Shown here one piece after another: positions 12,131 through 24,100 of a DNA stretch of 64,000 nt (the first letter of the stretch is position 1; every line of letters begins with the position of its first letter). The translations under genes and the position numbers were made by a program. Location: NCBI GenBank assembly GCA_027574665.1, contig CM050676.1, positions 1,540,157 to 1,604,156 on the forward strand, written 5' to 3'. The stretch comes from Rhynochetos jubatus (lineage: Eukaryota; Chordata; Aves; Eurypygiformes; Rhynochetidae). The notes beneath the pieces were generated by a model. That model did no database searches and was not told where the DNA came from. It saw nothing but the letters and a program-made list of their open reading frames with translations.

Positions 12131-15100
12131 CGCGGATCGGCGGTTGCCGGTGGCGCTGGGGGTGGCCGAGGGGCCTTCCTGGGGCTAAATCGGGATCGAT
12201 GAGGAGGGTTTCTTCCCTGAAGGACCCTTCAGTGGTTGCTGAAAAGTTTGAGGAGGCTCGTTCAGCTGCATTTATTTTGGTATTTGGAAAGCTGTGGCGT
12301 TCCGGGTGTCAGCTCCCCGTCGCGGAGCGGTTCTAGCCCACCCCCAGCCTGCGCTGGGGATCGTGTGATGCCCACGGCCCCGGGGATGGGGAGTCACGGA
12401 GCCTCTGTGCCGTGAGAGCGGTGGCAGCACGGCTCCCGGGGACACGCAGAGCAGGTACGGTGGGAGCTGTCAGTGCTCGGCCTGGGCCTCCGTGCCCCGC
12501 GGTGGTTTGCTGTGGGGTCGTGGGTTGGTGGGTGCTGGAGGGAGCCTGAGCTGCCGTCAGTCCTGGTGCCTCTGGCTCCAGGTTTAGGAGGAAAGGTAAG
12601 AAAAACTCTGCGTGCTGTGGCAACTGGAACCTTTCCACACTGGACAGGGAACGACAGTCAAGTTTATTTTCAAACAAAAGGCCGAATTTAACCCCTACGC
12701 AGAAGGAAAACGCTTCCTCGTCGAAGCCTGTGGAAGATGGGCTGGCTCGAATTGAGCTGAATGATGTCTGTTCGGGACTTCAGAGCCAAAACGCCAATTG
12801 CTCGTGTGTCTGTGTTCAAGGAAGGGGTTGAGTCCAAACCTGCTGCCATCTGATAGCGAGTTGCCAGGTTTCCAAGCCGGTGAGGAGGAGAAACGGGCCC
12901 CCGAGGCAAGAGGCAATTGCACATTTCATTTCAGTTGACGTATTAAATATAGACTGCGTGGTCTGAGGTCAGGATCCAGGCAGGAGACGGATTCTAGGGA
13001 TCTGCCGCTCAGATATGGAAATTAGAGGGGCAGCACTGGTATTCTCCAGATCTGGCTGACATTAACTTGCTACTAAACGCAGGATTCCTGCAGCAAAGTA
13101 AATACATCCCTTTGGTTTTGACGCTTTGGAGCGGATGCAGGTGTCCGTCAGGGGTTGTGGGTGCTCTGTTCCATCCAGGAAGACTTGGGCAAGTGTGGAT
13201 AGCTGTGCACCCGTTCCGTGCCGTACGAAGCAGTAACCTGTCTGGGGCAGTGGAACAGCGGGTTCGGTTTTCTCTCCCCGTGTTTTCTGATCTGCCGAGA
13301 TCCAGTTGACAGCTTGCATGTGGCTTCCATCTGCTTTTTCCCTTTCTTTCCCTAAGTGGGGAGAAGCAGCTGTGTGAGAAGCCAGCAGCGCTGGGGAGGC
13401 CCAGCGGTTCCTCGTGCCATCCCTTGCAGCTTGACATCCCTTGGGCTGGAGCAGCACCTGCCTCTGCCCCCAGGGAGGAAGGAAGGGTAGAAAAAGCCTG
13501 CCAGGAGCGGGAGGGTGTGAATTGGGCTGCAGAGCCCAGGAGCTAGCCAGGACTGTGCTGGACAGGTGCTGAGAACCGATGAATTCACTGACAAACCTGC
13601 TAGAAACACCAGCACTGTTACGAAATGGTTTTGTTAGTCCCTGCCTGTTCGTGTCTCAGCAAGCTGACAGCTGATAGTTGATACTGTTCCAGCCTCCTAA
13701 TATTATTCATGAGGCAGTTTTTCTATTTATGTTAATCACAGATACATTTGCATGTTAATGGAAGTGTTTGTCTTAAAGCTGATGTTTTCATGGGGAGAGC
13801 AGGGGGGCTTTTGGAATGGGTCAGAGGAGACCGAGCAGGGAGAATCAGGTGGAAACGTTTGGCCTCGTGTTTTGGGTTTGGGCAGTTCCTTCACAAGTGT
13901 TGACTCCCTGGGTGGCTTTTCTAGCAGTGCTCATGCTAAGGAAAGGGGAGGGATTCTGGAGCGTGGGATATAAAGCGAGCTGCAGGGGAATGGCAGGGAC
14001 ATGCAACCCTCTCGCAGGGTGCGTGGAGTGTGCGGACAGACGGGTGGCTCTTCCGAAGGGCAGTAACACCTCAGCCTGACTTGCCTCGCTGGCAGCTGAG
14101 CTTTGACTCAGCTGCTGCAGGCTGGCAGATAAGCTCCTGCCTGACTCCATGCTTCCTCTGCTGAAGTATCCGATGTGATTTCTAACGCCAAGCTGAGTCT
14201 AGAGGCCCCTCTCTTCGCCAACAGACAGCCTTTTCTTGCTCCAGGCTTTCCACTGCTGATGTCTGGAGTAGTGCATAGGATCCGAAGGGACTGGAAATCC
14301 CAGAGTCAGTGCTTGGTTTGTAGGGCGAGTCAAGCACATAATATCCTGTTTCTTTTTTTGCAGTCTCTTGCTGGTGGGACTGGGCTGGGTTCTGCTTACA
14401 GGGGGCTGGAAACCCTCCCAAAGCCCGTGGGGTCCCCTGACACGAAGGGGGGACAGAGGTTCTCTTAGGGACCCTTGGCAGAGGGATGACAGCACCAAGT
14501 CATGGTTACACTTACAGCTTTATTTTCTTAACAGAGTTTTATGGTCTGTCTAGCACAGAATTTGATTAGAATGGCACAGGATTTCTACAAGCACTGTAGT
14601 ACAGTCTGTAAGTAGCATAATACAGAATTCATAATACAGCTTAACTTGTTATTGCTAATCACCTGGACCCCCTGCAGATCAGGCCAGATCGTAGAATCAT
14701 GGAATGGTTTGGGTTGGAAGGGACCTTAAAGATCATCCAGTTCCAACCCCCCTGCCATGGGCAGGGACACCTTCCATAGCCCAGGGTGCTCCAAGCCTCA
14801 TCCAGCCTGAAGACAGCCAGGGATGGGGCACCCACAATGTCTTTGGGCAGCCTGTCCCAGTGTCTCCCCACCTTCTCTGTGAAGAATTCCTTCCTGATAT
14901 CTAATCTAAATCTCCCCGCTTTCAGTTTAAACCCATTACCCCTTGTCCTGTCGTTACAGGCCCTTGTAACAAGTCCCCCCCAGCTTCCTTAATAGATCTT
15001 AAGATCTGACAAAGATCGTAATACATGGTTTCTTGTGTCAATATAAGTCATAATCCAGACTTACGAATCATGTAGACCAGTCGGTCCTTGGAGGACGCAG

Positions 15101-18100
15101 ATGATGGTGGGGCTGTCCCTGGTCACGGCCCTCACTCCCCAGCAGCAGCTCTGGGTCAAGTTCCCCTATTTAGGACTTGCAATGGGTTCATTGTGTAGAT
15201 GCTCTGGGTGCTGTTGCGCTTCCCTGGTCTGTGGCTGGATCACCCACACCGCTTGGTTGGGGTGCCTGGGACCTTCAAGGCCGGCGCTTTGTAACACCCG
15301 GGGAGCACTTCCAACACCATGTCCCTTATCTCAGCAGGCATTTCTGGCTTGGTGTTAGCAGCACCCAAAGGGGCGTAAGCCTGTCTGCCTTAGTGTGCTG
15401 TTAACTAAAGCAGGAACTGTGGACGTGAGAAAGCCTGGGGAGAGTGCCGGGCCCCTGTGCTCCTCGGTGGACACCTCGTTGCTGAGTGGATCCCTGGATG
15501 ACTGTCAGGCTTAGTGTTTTAGGAGCCTGAAGAACCCATGAAAGATGTGGTAAGCAGGGTTGTGTCACAGCAGGGAAACCCTTCCTAGCTGGGAAAATGC
15601 GTCTTTCCTTGAGCCTCTGGTACTTCTGGAAGCTTCAGGCAGCTGGGCGAAAGCTTGGAGACGTGGAGAGCTCAGGGATGGAGCAGTGGACAGGGCTGTC
15701 CTGCACCCGTAGGCTTGTTTGTCCCAAGCCATCCCCAACACAGCCCGTTGTTAGAGGCTGCCCAAGTGCTGTTCATGCTTGAGTGCAGAGAGGGAATACA
15801 AACTGGCTGCTCTTGAGCAAATACCCATATCCTTGAAACGAAGAGCAGCAGCAAGGGTTGCCCTGGGAGTGAAGCAGGAGGTTGGGGTGAAGCATCTTCA
15901 GGCTCCGTAGCTGCAGGATACCTCTGTCCCGAGGAGCTGGTGCCTCTTGGTACAGATACCTGAGCACCCAAAAGCTGAGTGATGTTTTGGGCTTCCTCTG
16001 CTGTAGGAAAGAGCAGGACCGAAGGGCTGGTTCATGGCTCTTTTTTGGGTTGGTGCTGGTGGATGTTGGTGTTGCTGGGCTTTACAAATCCCTGATCTGG
16101 TGTGATGTCAGTACCTTGCAAAGTAACTCTCTGTCCCTGTGTGAGGAGTTTCCTTTATCCCCGCTGAATGATGCACCTTTGTCCAATTCTCACTTTATCC
16201 TTGTCCTCCCATGGATCGAGGTTTTGGACCGTTGCGTTACCTCATTTTTGATGTTCCTGGGTGCTGGAATTAGGGCTCAGGGACTGGGTTGGAGTGCTTA
16301 ACTCGGCAGGGAGCTTCATGTAGACTCGTTCCTCTCCTCTCCGTAGCTTTCTTAGGTTGGATGGTGAATTCTCCTGAGGCAGAGATGGTGTCTTCATTGC
16401 ACGTGGACATGGTACCAATGCATTGAAGCTCTCAGTGGAATAAATTGCTTATTCCCAGCTCCTGACGTCAGAGTCGGATGTGCTAAACCTGACCCCGATT
16501 ACCTTGGGATGGGTCTGGTGTGACTTGCAGAGTGTCAGACTGGAGCATCGGGTGGATCAGGCGAGCATCTGCGTTTGGGACTTGGGTGACCAGGTCTCCA
16601 AATCTGCTAGAAGAAGGGTTTGGCCTTTTCCTGATGCTTGCCATCACAGCAGTCTGCCAGGGGAGAGTGAAAGCAGAGTGTTGCTCCCCACCCAGCAGAA
16701 CTGGTGCTTCTGCCCCGAGAAGTGAAGGTGACCTGCGTGCTTCCTGGCCTCGCTGCACTTGTTAAATTAGCCGGGGTCCCACGCCTGGCCTTGGTGCAGC
16801 ATTCTTGGTTCAAAACCTGGGCAATGAGGAGCTTTAATTACCTGTTAGAGATATCTAATGCTTCTGTGGTGTTCTTGGAGGGTTTTTTTGCCTAGCCAGA
16901 GCTGTGAGGACGGGGTGATTTCCTTAGCTGCATCTACTGACTGCAGTCGGGGTGGAAGAACAGCATGATCTGGTTGCCATGGCTTGGGATTGTCCTGAGC
17001 GGCTGGCTTCCACGTGGCCCAAAGTGCTGTGTACCATGGAGTCACCCTGGGGCAGAGGGGAGCGATCCAGCCAGCCCCTGCCCTGTATCCGCCTTCGGAT
17101 CCGTGGAGAACTGAAGCAGCTTTGGATTATCCCAAGCCAGGGGCAAAAGAACAGGCTGTAACAGTGCATCGGCAGCCCCAGCACAACAATACGGACGTGA
17201 ACATCAGCCACAAGCTGCAGGGACGTGTCCTGCCTTTGCTTCGGATGGGAGATGCCACTGTGAGCGGGAGGGGCGTGAGTGAGGGGGTCACATGCGTTCT
17301 AGCGTTTGAGTCTATTCTCCAGTGCTTTGCCCATCCTCATCTGAAACAACTCAAGTGACGGAGCTCCAGGCACATCCCTGGGGAGATCATTCCACAGTCT
17401 AATAAATCTCTCTCTGTTAGGAAATGTTTCTTGATAACCAGCCAAATTTTTCCTTTGCTTAGTTTCATGTGATTATTCTTAGCATGAGAGCACCCAAAGA
17501 TGATCTCTCTTCTTCCTGGAGGGGCTACAGTTCCTCCCCTCCTCCCTTGGCTCCTGTGTTAGGCTATGATGTTGAGTCAAATCTCGACTAGGAAGAACAG
17601 GATCTGGCCTTTCCCGTGTGCTTTTCGTCTTGTTGGCCCTTGCAGCACGCGTTACGCTGTGCTGATCCCTGTGTTTCCCTTGCCGTGCAGATGGGTGTTT
17701 GTGCCCGTTGTATGGGTGTACGTACGGCACAGAAAGCCAGCCTCCCCTTCTGTATTTTTCCATGATTCCGTGAATCTGGATCATGGAGATTCCATATGAG
17801 CCTAAAATCCCAGACGCTTTTCCTCTTTCCTTGCCTTTTTTTCATACCAATGATCATACTTGCACCTCCTCTGCTCCTGGTGTTTTGGGCCGTTTCTCCC
17901 GCAGGCAGCGTCACCTTGCGATTCGCCGTGCCGTTGTTTCTCACGTTGTTCGATGCCTGTTTCAAACACCTGTGAAATGTCAGGTCTTGGGCAGGGGCTG
18001 CCCTAGGCACATCCTCTCTACCCGAGCAGAAACGTCGGGATGGAGGGCTGCTGGAACAGGCAGCGTCGGTAGTTCTCCTGCGTTGGAGACCTGCTGTAAC

Positions 18101-21100
18101 AGGAGAGGATCGTTGTGTGGATGTGCGTCTGCAATTGCACGTCTAACTTGACGCTTGTGTGTCCACCGCAGGTTGTGCGTTCCTCACGTACTGTGCCAGG
18201 GACTCTGCCATCAAGGCCCAGACGGCGCTGCACGAACAGAAGACTTTGCCGGGGGTAAGTCCCAGCAGATTACGGCGGGGGCTCGTGCCGTGGGCAGGGG
18301 CATGGGAACCGTCAGGGGAGAGGGTGAGAAGTGGCTCAGGTTAACTTTCCTGCTTGTGAAAGAGAAGTGTGGGTTGGGGGTTGGAAGAGGGATGCGGGAG
18401 CCAAAGCACAGCGCTGCTCTTCACGGAGCTGCGGCTCTTTTCCGCACCTTGACAAGGTGTAACTCCGGCCAAGCATGTTTCCGTTTGGACTCCGTGGTGC
18501 GATGCGGCATCTCCAGCTCTGTCCCTGTCACTGGGGAGCTGTGGGCTTTTGGGGGAGTTGTGTGGGCCCAGCCTGCACGGTGGGCATGGCAGAAAGCCGT
18601 CAGGACGATGTTTCTGTCCAGGTGTGCAGGGCTGGTGCACCCGCTCCTGGTCTGCTGTTGCCTCGCGGGGTGCCCGGACAGTTTGTTGGGTGGCTCTGGG
18701 CTTCTTGTGCGGTGGCTGAGCGGGATGCGCTTCCCAGAAGGAAGAAAGACACTTGGCACATCCCATTGTTTGGGAGAGGAATGGATTATATAGGTGAGCT
18801 GAACTAGCTGTGGCCTGTTCCCGGGTCCTGCTCGCTTGGCTGGGAGCAAAGTGCAGTAGGGATTGTGGGAGACCAGGCACTGTGGGACAGTCCCTCCTCG
18901 CAGGGAAGTCCTCTGCCTCTCGGGGACCCGCTGGTGAGTTGGAAGGAGTTCTGGATGGTTGCCGTTCCCGTCTGGGTGTGGTTTGAGAGCTTTGACTGGG
19001 CAGTTCCCTTGCTGCGCGGAGGGGATTGATCCAGCACGGTGGAAGGATTCATTTGGAGGTGAGTAGGCGGAGGAGTTGGGTACTTATAGTCAGAAGCTCA
19101 CAGGAGGCCCCGAGTGCTCAAGGCAGCAGAATAATTAATGTAAACCAGGGTTCTCTGGAGAAGGGTTAGGAATTCTTAACCATAACATTTCCTCTTTAAC
19201 CCACGCAGGTCCAGAATAGCTTCCCTCACCTCTCCCAGCTCCCCTCAAGACCTCCCCACCTACGCATCCTTTTCCATGCTTGTTTACCTCTGCTCCTTTT
19301 TCGCACGGGCCTGTGTTGACGTCTGAGGGCTGGAAAATGCACGTAACTTCCTTACCACTTCGTAGGATCTGTACCGTTTCAGGTTATCTCAGGGCAGCAA
19401 GGGGAAGGCTAACACGGTGCTCCGATGCCACCTGAGTTAATTCGGTGGGAGGGGAAGGGGTCGGCCCTTCAGGCTGAAGTGATGGCACCTCCTGTTTGTG
19501 TCGGCCCAGGGCAGGGTTGACGAAGTCGGTAAGAGCCAGGCGGAGGATGGAGGGATGGCCGTGACGCCACGTGACGTCCCAGGTCGGTGCTCTGATGCCA
19601 CGGAGCAGAGGCTTGTCTCCCCCTGGTACCTGTGGAGGGACTCTGAAAGGTTACTCATGCGAGGCGTGGTGGATTCAGGGCAGTCTGGGTTTGGCTGCAG
19701 CCCTGCATCAGGAATTCGCTGCATCTTTTGCTGTGTCGTTTGTGCTCTCGGTGGTTATGGAGTGCTGCACGGAGTAGTATTTAAACCAGCAATTTATCTT
19801 TGATGTGGTGATCTAAAGGCTTTTTATGTTGAGGGAGGTGTAAGAAACTGCTTGGGAACAGTAAGAAGTCTGTGCTAGCTGAGTACTTTCGAACATGTTT
19901 GTCTGGAGACGGTTAATGAGCAATGTGGTGTAATTAAGCTTGAGGATTAAGATGAAGATGAGCTGTGCTGCATTTGGAGCTGTCTGTTTCCAGGCTGGCA
20001 GTACACCCCTTCATCCCGTTTCTCTGTTGGAAAGTCCCTCCGCGACTGAGAAGGCAGGGTTCTCTCTCTTTGGTCACTTCAGTTACTACCACATTTAGAG
20101 GTGGTTACTACCAGCATGGAACAGACCTCGTCCTGCTGTGCGGAGTTGGGCCATGGGCTGGGGGACACGAGGTAGCTTTCAGCCCCGTTTTCTTAGCTTG
20201 GTTTTGCTGTACAGTATCGCTCATCCCCCTGACCCAGCCGTTCACAGACAACGTTCTGGACACGAGGCACAGGTGTCCAGATTGTGTCCCTGTTTTGGGA
20301 AACAAGGTGGTGAAATTTGGTCTCTGTACTTCCACACCCAGATCAATCTCACGTGAACTCTGTGGCGAAGCTTCTCACCAGAAACACGGTGAGGACCCTG
20401 GTGTAGGACAGAGAACAGAATGTAGTGGCCCACACCACGGGGAGTTCAGTAAACAGGTCATAGTCTGGTAAACAAGCGTTTTCATCTTCATTTTACCCAC
20501 TTACTCTCTCTTTATTGCACGTAGCAATAGCAGGAAGAAAGTCTGAGAATGTATGACGTCAGTGTAGGGTGACACAGACTGTCACCTGGATGCATGACCA
20601 AGCATCCAGCATTTGAGAGACAGCAAGGGATCAAACCGGCATAGAAGGATTGTGTTGGCAATCCTGCACTTTGCCATGGTATCGGGAAGCAGCCGTAGAG
20701 GCCACGAGTACCCACACCCCCTCTGTGTTGGTCTTGGTGCAGAGACCAGCGGTTGATCCCAACATTTCATGAACCTGAATAGAGACAAACGGCTTTCCTA
20801 GTCTAGACTGGGGATTTGGTAGGGACGGGCCTGTGGAAGTGCTGTTTCCCATAGGTCCTTTGGCTGTGAGCGGGCAGCTGGGGACACTTGGGCGTCCTCT
20901 TCCAGGTCTGTCACAGGACAGGCTCTGCCCACAGGGTATTGCTGAGGCCTTCCTGGAGCTAGTGGTGTCAGCCCACCTAAGAATGCTGCCTCCTTGTTCC
21001 TGCGGGGCTGTACCTGCAGTGTAGCTTTCCCGAGGGTTTACATTCACGTTTTTTTATACTGTAGATTTTCCACCTAGGTCAGTAGGAACCACCATGGTCT

Positions 21101-24100
21101 CTATTTGCTGTTTTGGCCTTTCTGCCAAGTTTTTCTTTTGAGAAATCAACGTTCCTGTTTAGGTTCAGGGCTGTTGGATGTATGGTGACTAAATAGAATT
21201 TAAACTCAAACCAGCTTATTTTTTGACAGTAAGGCTTAGCATCTTTTTCTGAAGGCAGAGAGGTTTTTTGCTTTTACTCCCTTCTGTAGGGCTGGAGTGC
21301 TCAGGGATTGGAGCAAGCCGAGTGTCTGCGGTGTGTTGTGCGGTTGCCCCAGCACTGGTGAATTGCTGTCAGTGCCGACTGGAAGTAGCAAATGCGTGAA
21401 CCTTCCTTTGGGGAAGGAGGATGGAGCTTCCTAGAACAGAGAGGTAAAGGGATTCCTCGGTGAGGTAGCAGAAGAGGCTTGCTAAGGAGCTTAGAAGGAA
21501 GCCAAGTCTGTGTGCCCTCGCTGCTGGTGGGGTGAGCAGGGAGGATGCTGTGTGGGCCGGGGACCGATTTCCACACGCTGTGGTGTGGGCAGCAACCTGT
21601 GACCAAGGGGCTGTCACACAGTAGGACGGGTTTGCCATCGCCCTGGCAAGCACACGTGCCGAGTGGGAAGCCCATCGCGCCGCGGCGATGGCAGGGAGAT
21701 GTGCAGCACGCACAGCACCGGCAGCACCTCCTGCTCCCAGCCTGGCACCTCCTGCTTCCTGCCCTTCGAGGACCTTCTGCACCCCGCGTGTCCGAAGACC
21801 CTGTTTTGTGTTCCCCAGTTTTGTTCCCTGACGACCGGCTGGGAACTGCACGATTAAGTCTGACTCAGTACCAGTAAAGCGGTTTGATGGGCTCCAAAGA
21901 CACAGGAGAGATGGAGACGGATCTGCCTGAGGAACAAAAGAGAAACCAGCTCCCTTTGTGGCCTGAGGCCACAGGGCTTGGGGAAAGACACAACACGTGG
22001 AGGCAGAACGGAGCCAAAACCTTTGGATGTGAAAAGCAGAGCCCTCACGCTTCTTCCTAAACGCAGTGTCCTCTCCAGCTGCCAGCCAGCCGAGCAGGGC
22101 AGCGTTTCACCTTCTCCCCGCTCCTCGGCACGCTCCTCCCCGGCTCAGTGAAACGATATTATATCTCAATAACCCATGCCTTTGATTCGTGATTGTGCCT
22201 TCACTTTGCTGAGTTCTGAAAGGATTTGGAGAGGTTATTAATGACATGCCGTGATCACACACTAAGTTAAAGCCTCTCGCTAAGTGAAATTCGAGGGAAA
22301 AGCAGCCAGCTTTTCAATATTTCGCAGAACCGCTTTGTGTCTCTTTTCATTTGCAGCCAGACAGTTGCAAATTACATAAAATTGCTCCTGAAGAAGAAGG
22401 GGAAGAAGAATAGAGGGAGGAAGCGGAGGGGGGCAGGTTTAAAAAAGTAATTCTTCTAGCAAGGTACAGTTACAGTTTTATTTCTATGCAGAACAAAGAA
22501 GGGCTTGCTGAAAGGTAGGCAAGTAAGTGGCAGAAATTGGTATTGATCCAAGCTGGGAATACGGGCAGTTTAAGAGCAGTGATGGGGGTACTGAAATGTG
22601 GCTACATCAGGGGGAGAACTCATGGATGCAGTGACGGCCTGGGAACGCAGGGACATGGGGATGGAAAATTACAGAGAGCAGCAGCGTTAGAGCAGAGAGA
22701 GACTCTGGGAATGCACCGGGGGTTGAGATGCTGCAGCACTGAGGTGGTTGGGTACCGGGATTCACGCAGGGGCCCGGCAGAGCTTGGGCAGAGGGCATCC
22801 CTGCGGGCAGGCTGCCTCCCGCGCTGCCAGGAGCGAGGGCTCGCTGGGAGCCACTGCCAGGATCCCGCGAGGATAGAGGGAACGCAGGGGACTGGAGGGG
22901 TTTGGTAGAGAGGTCAAACCAGCTCATTCTCCCTCCCCCCTCTATTGTACGGGTGCTGGTGCAGAGCCAGCCTGGACCAGTATCTGAGGTTTCTTCCTGT
23001 GAACGCTGCGGGCTGCTGGGACAAAGCTGGGAGACGTGCGGAGGAGTGGGGCGGGGGTCCGAGTGCTGGGGCGGGGGCTGAAGCTGGACTCTGGTTGTTC
23101 ATCTTTGAAGTGGCCTCTGCAGAGTGAACCTTGGGCAGGGCAGGGCGAAGGAGTTTTTCCCATGTCCATCCTGCGTGTTTGATAGACAATATCAGCAAAT
23201 CCACGAGGGCCGTGCGGCGTGATCGGCAGAAGGCCATGACAGAGAGCAGCCAAGGCTGTCGCATCGGAACGGCACCGAGACACGCAGGTACGGGGCTAAA
23301 GCAGCCCCGGGGCAAGGGGCGACAGAGGTGCCAGTTCACTGCAGAGAGAACCGCGAAGGCTTATGCTCGTGGGGGTTTGGCGTATGGGGCTGAGAACTAG
23401 GAGTGGGGCAGGGCAGCAGCCCTACGAAGCACATACCCTGAAGAGGCAGGGGGAGAACAAGCTGCCAAGGCAAAGAGTGGCTCCTGCTGCCTGTGGAATT
23501 GGAAAGATAATGGATTTAAAGATCAGGGCACAGGCTGGGAGAGTTGGGATGTTCAGCTTGGAGAAGGGAAGGCTCCAGGGAGACCTTAGAGCCCCTTCCA
23601 GTGCCTGGGGGGCTACAAGGAAGCTGAGGGGGGCTTTTCCCAAGGGCAGGGAGGGACAGGACAAGGGGTGACGGGTTTAAAGGGAAAGAGGGAGATGGAG
23701 ATGGGCCATCAGGAAGGAATTCTTCCTGCAGAGGGTGGGGGGCACTGGGACAGGTTGCCCAGAGAAGCTGTGGGTGCCCCATCCCTGGGAGTGTCCAAGG
23801 CCAGGCTGGATGAGGCTGGGAGCACCCTGGGCTATGGAAGGTATCCCTGCCCATGGTAGGGAGGTTGGAACTAGATGACCTTTAAGGTCCCTTCGTACCC
23901 AAACCATTCCATGATTGTATGATTCTGTCCCCCAGAGCTGGCCTGTGTCCTCGTGAGCACACACACGTGCCTGCACACCAACCCACGGGCCTTCATCTTT
24001 GCGTGGGCACAGTGCTTCTGAGCCTGACTCTGCGTGCCCGTCTCCCCAGGCGTGTGCACGCACACAAGTGTGTGTGAGTACGGATATAGAACCAGGGAGT

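Larger units (their letters stand above)
12131..18171. other. CELF5: CELF5 intron 1, remaining part
   Basis: Intron 1 spans 11,681-18,171. Apart from two CR1-type fragments listed separately, it holds unique sequence. An AT-rich patch at 13,640-13,800 contains an octamer ATTTGCAT (13,746-13,753) amid homeodomain-type ATTA/TAAT words and may be a conserved noncoding element. No internal gene was found. Confidence 0.5.
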
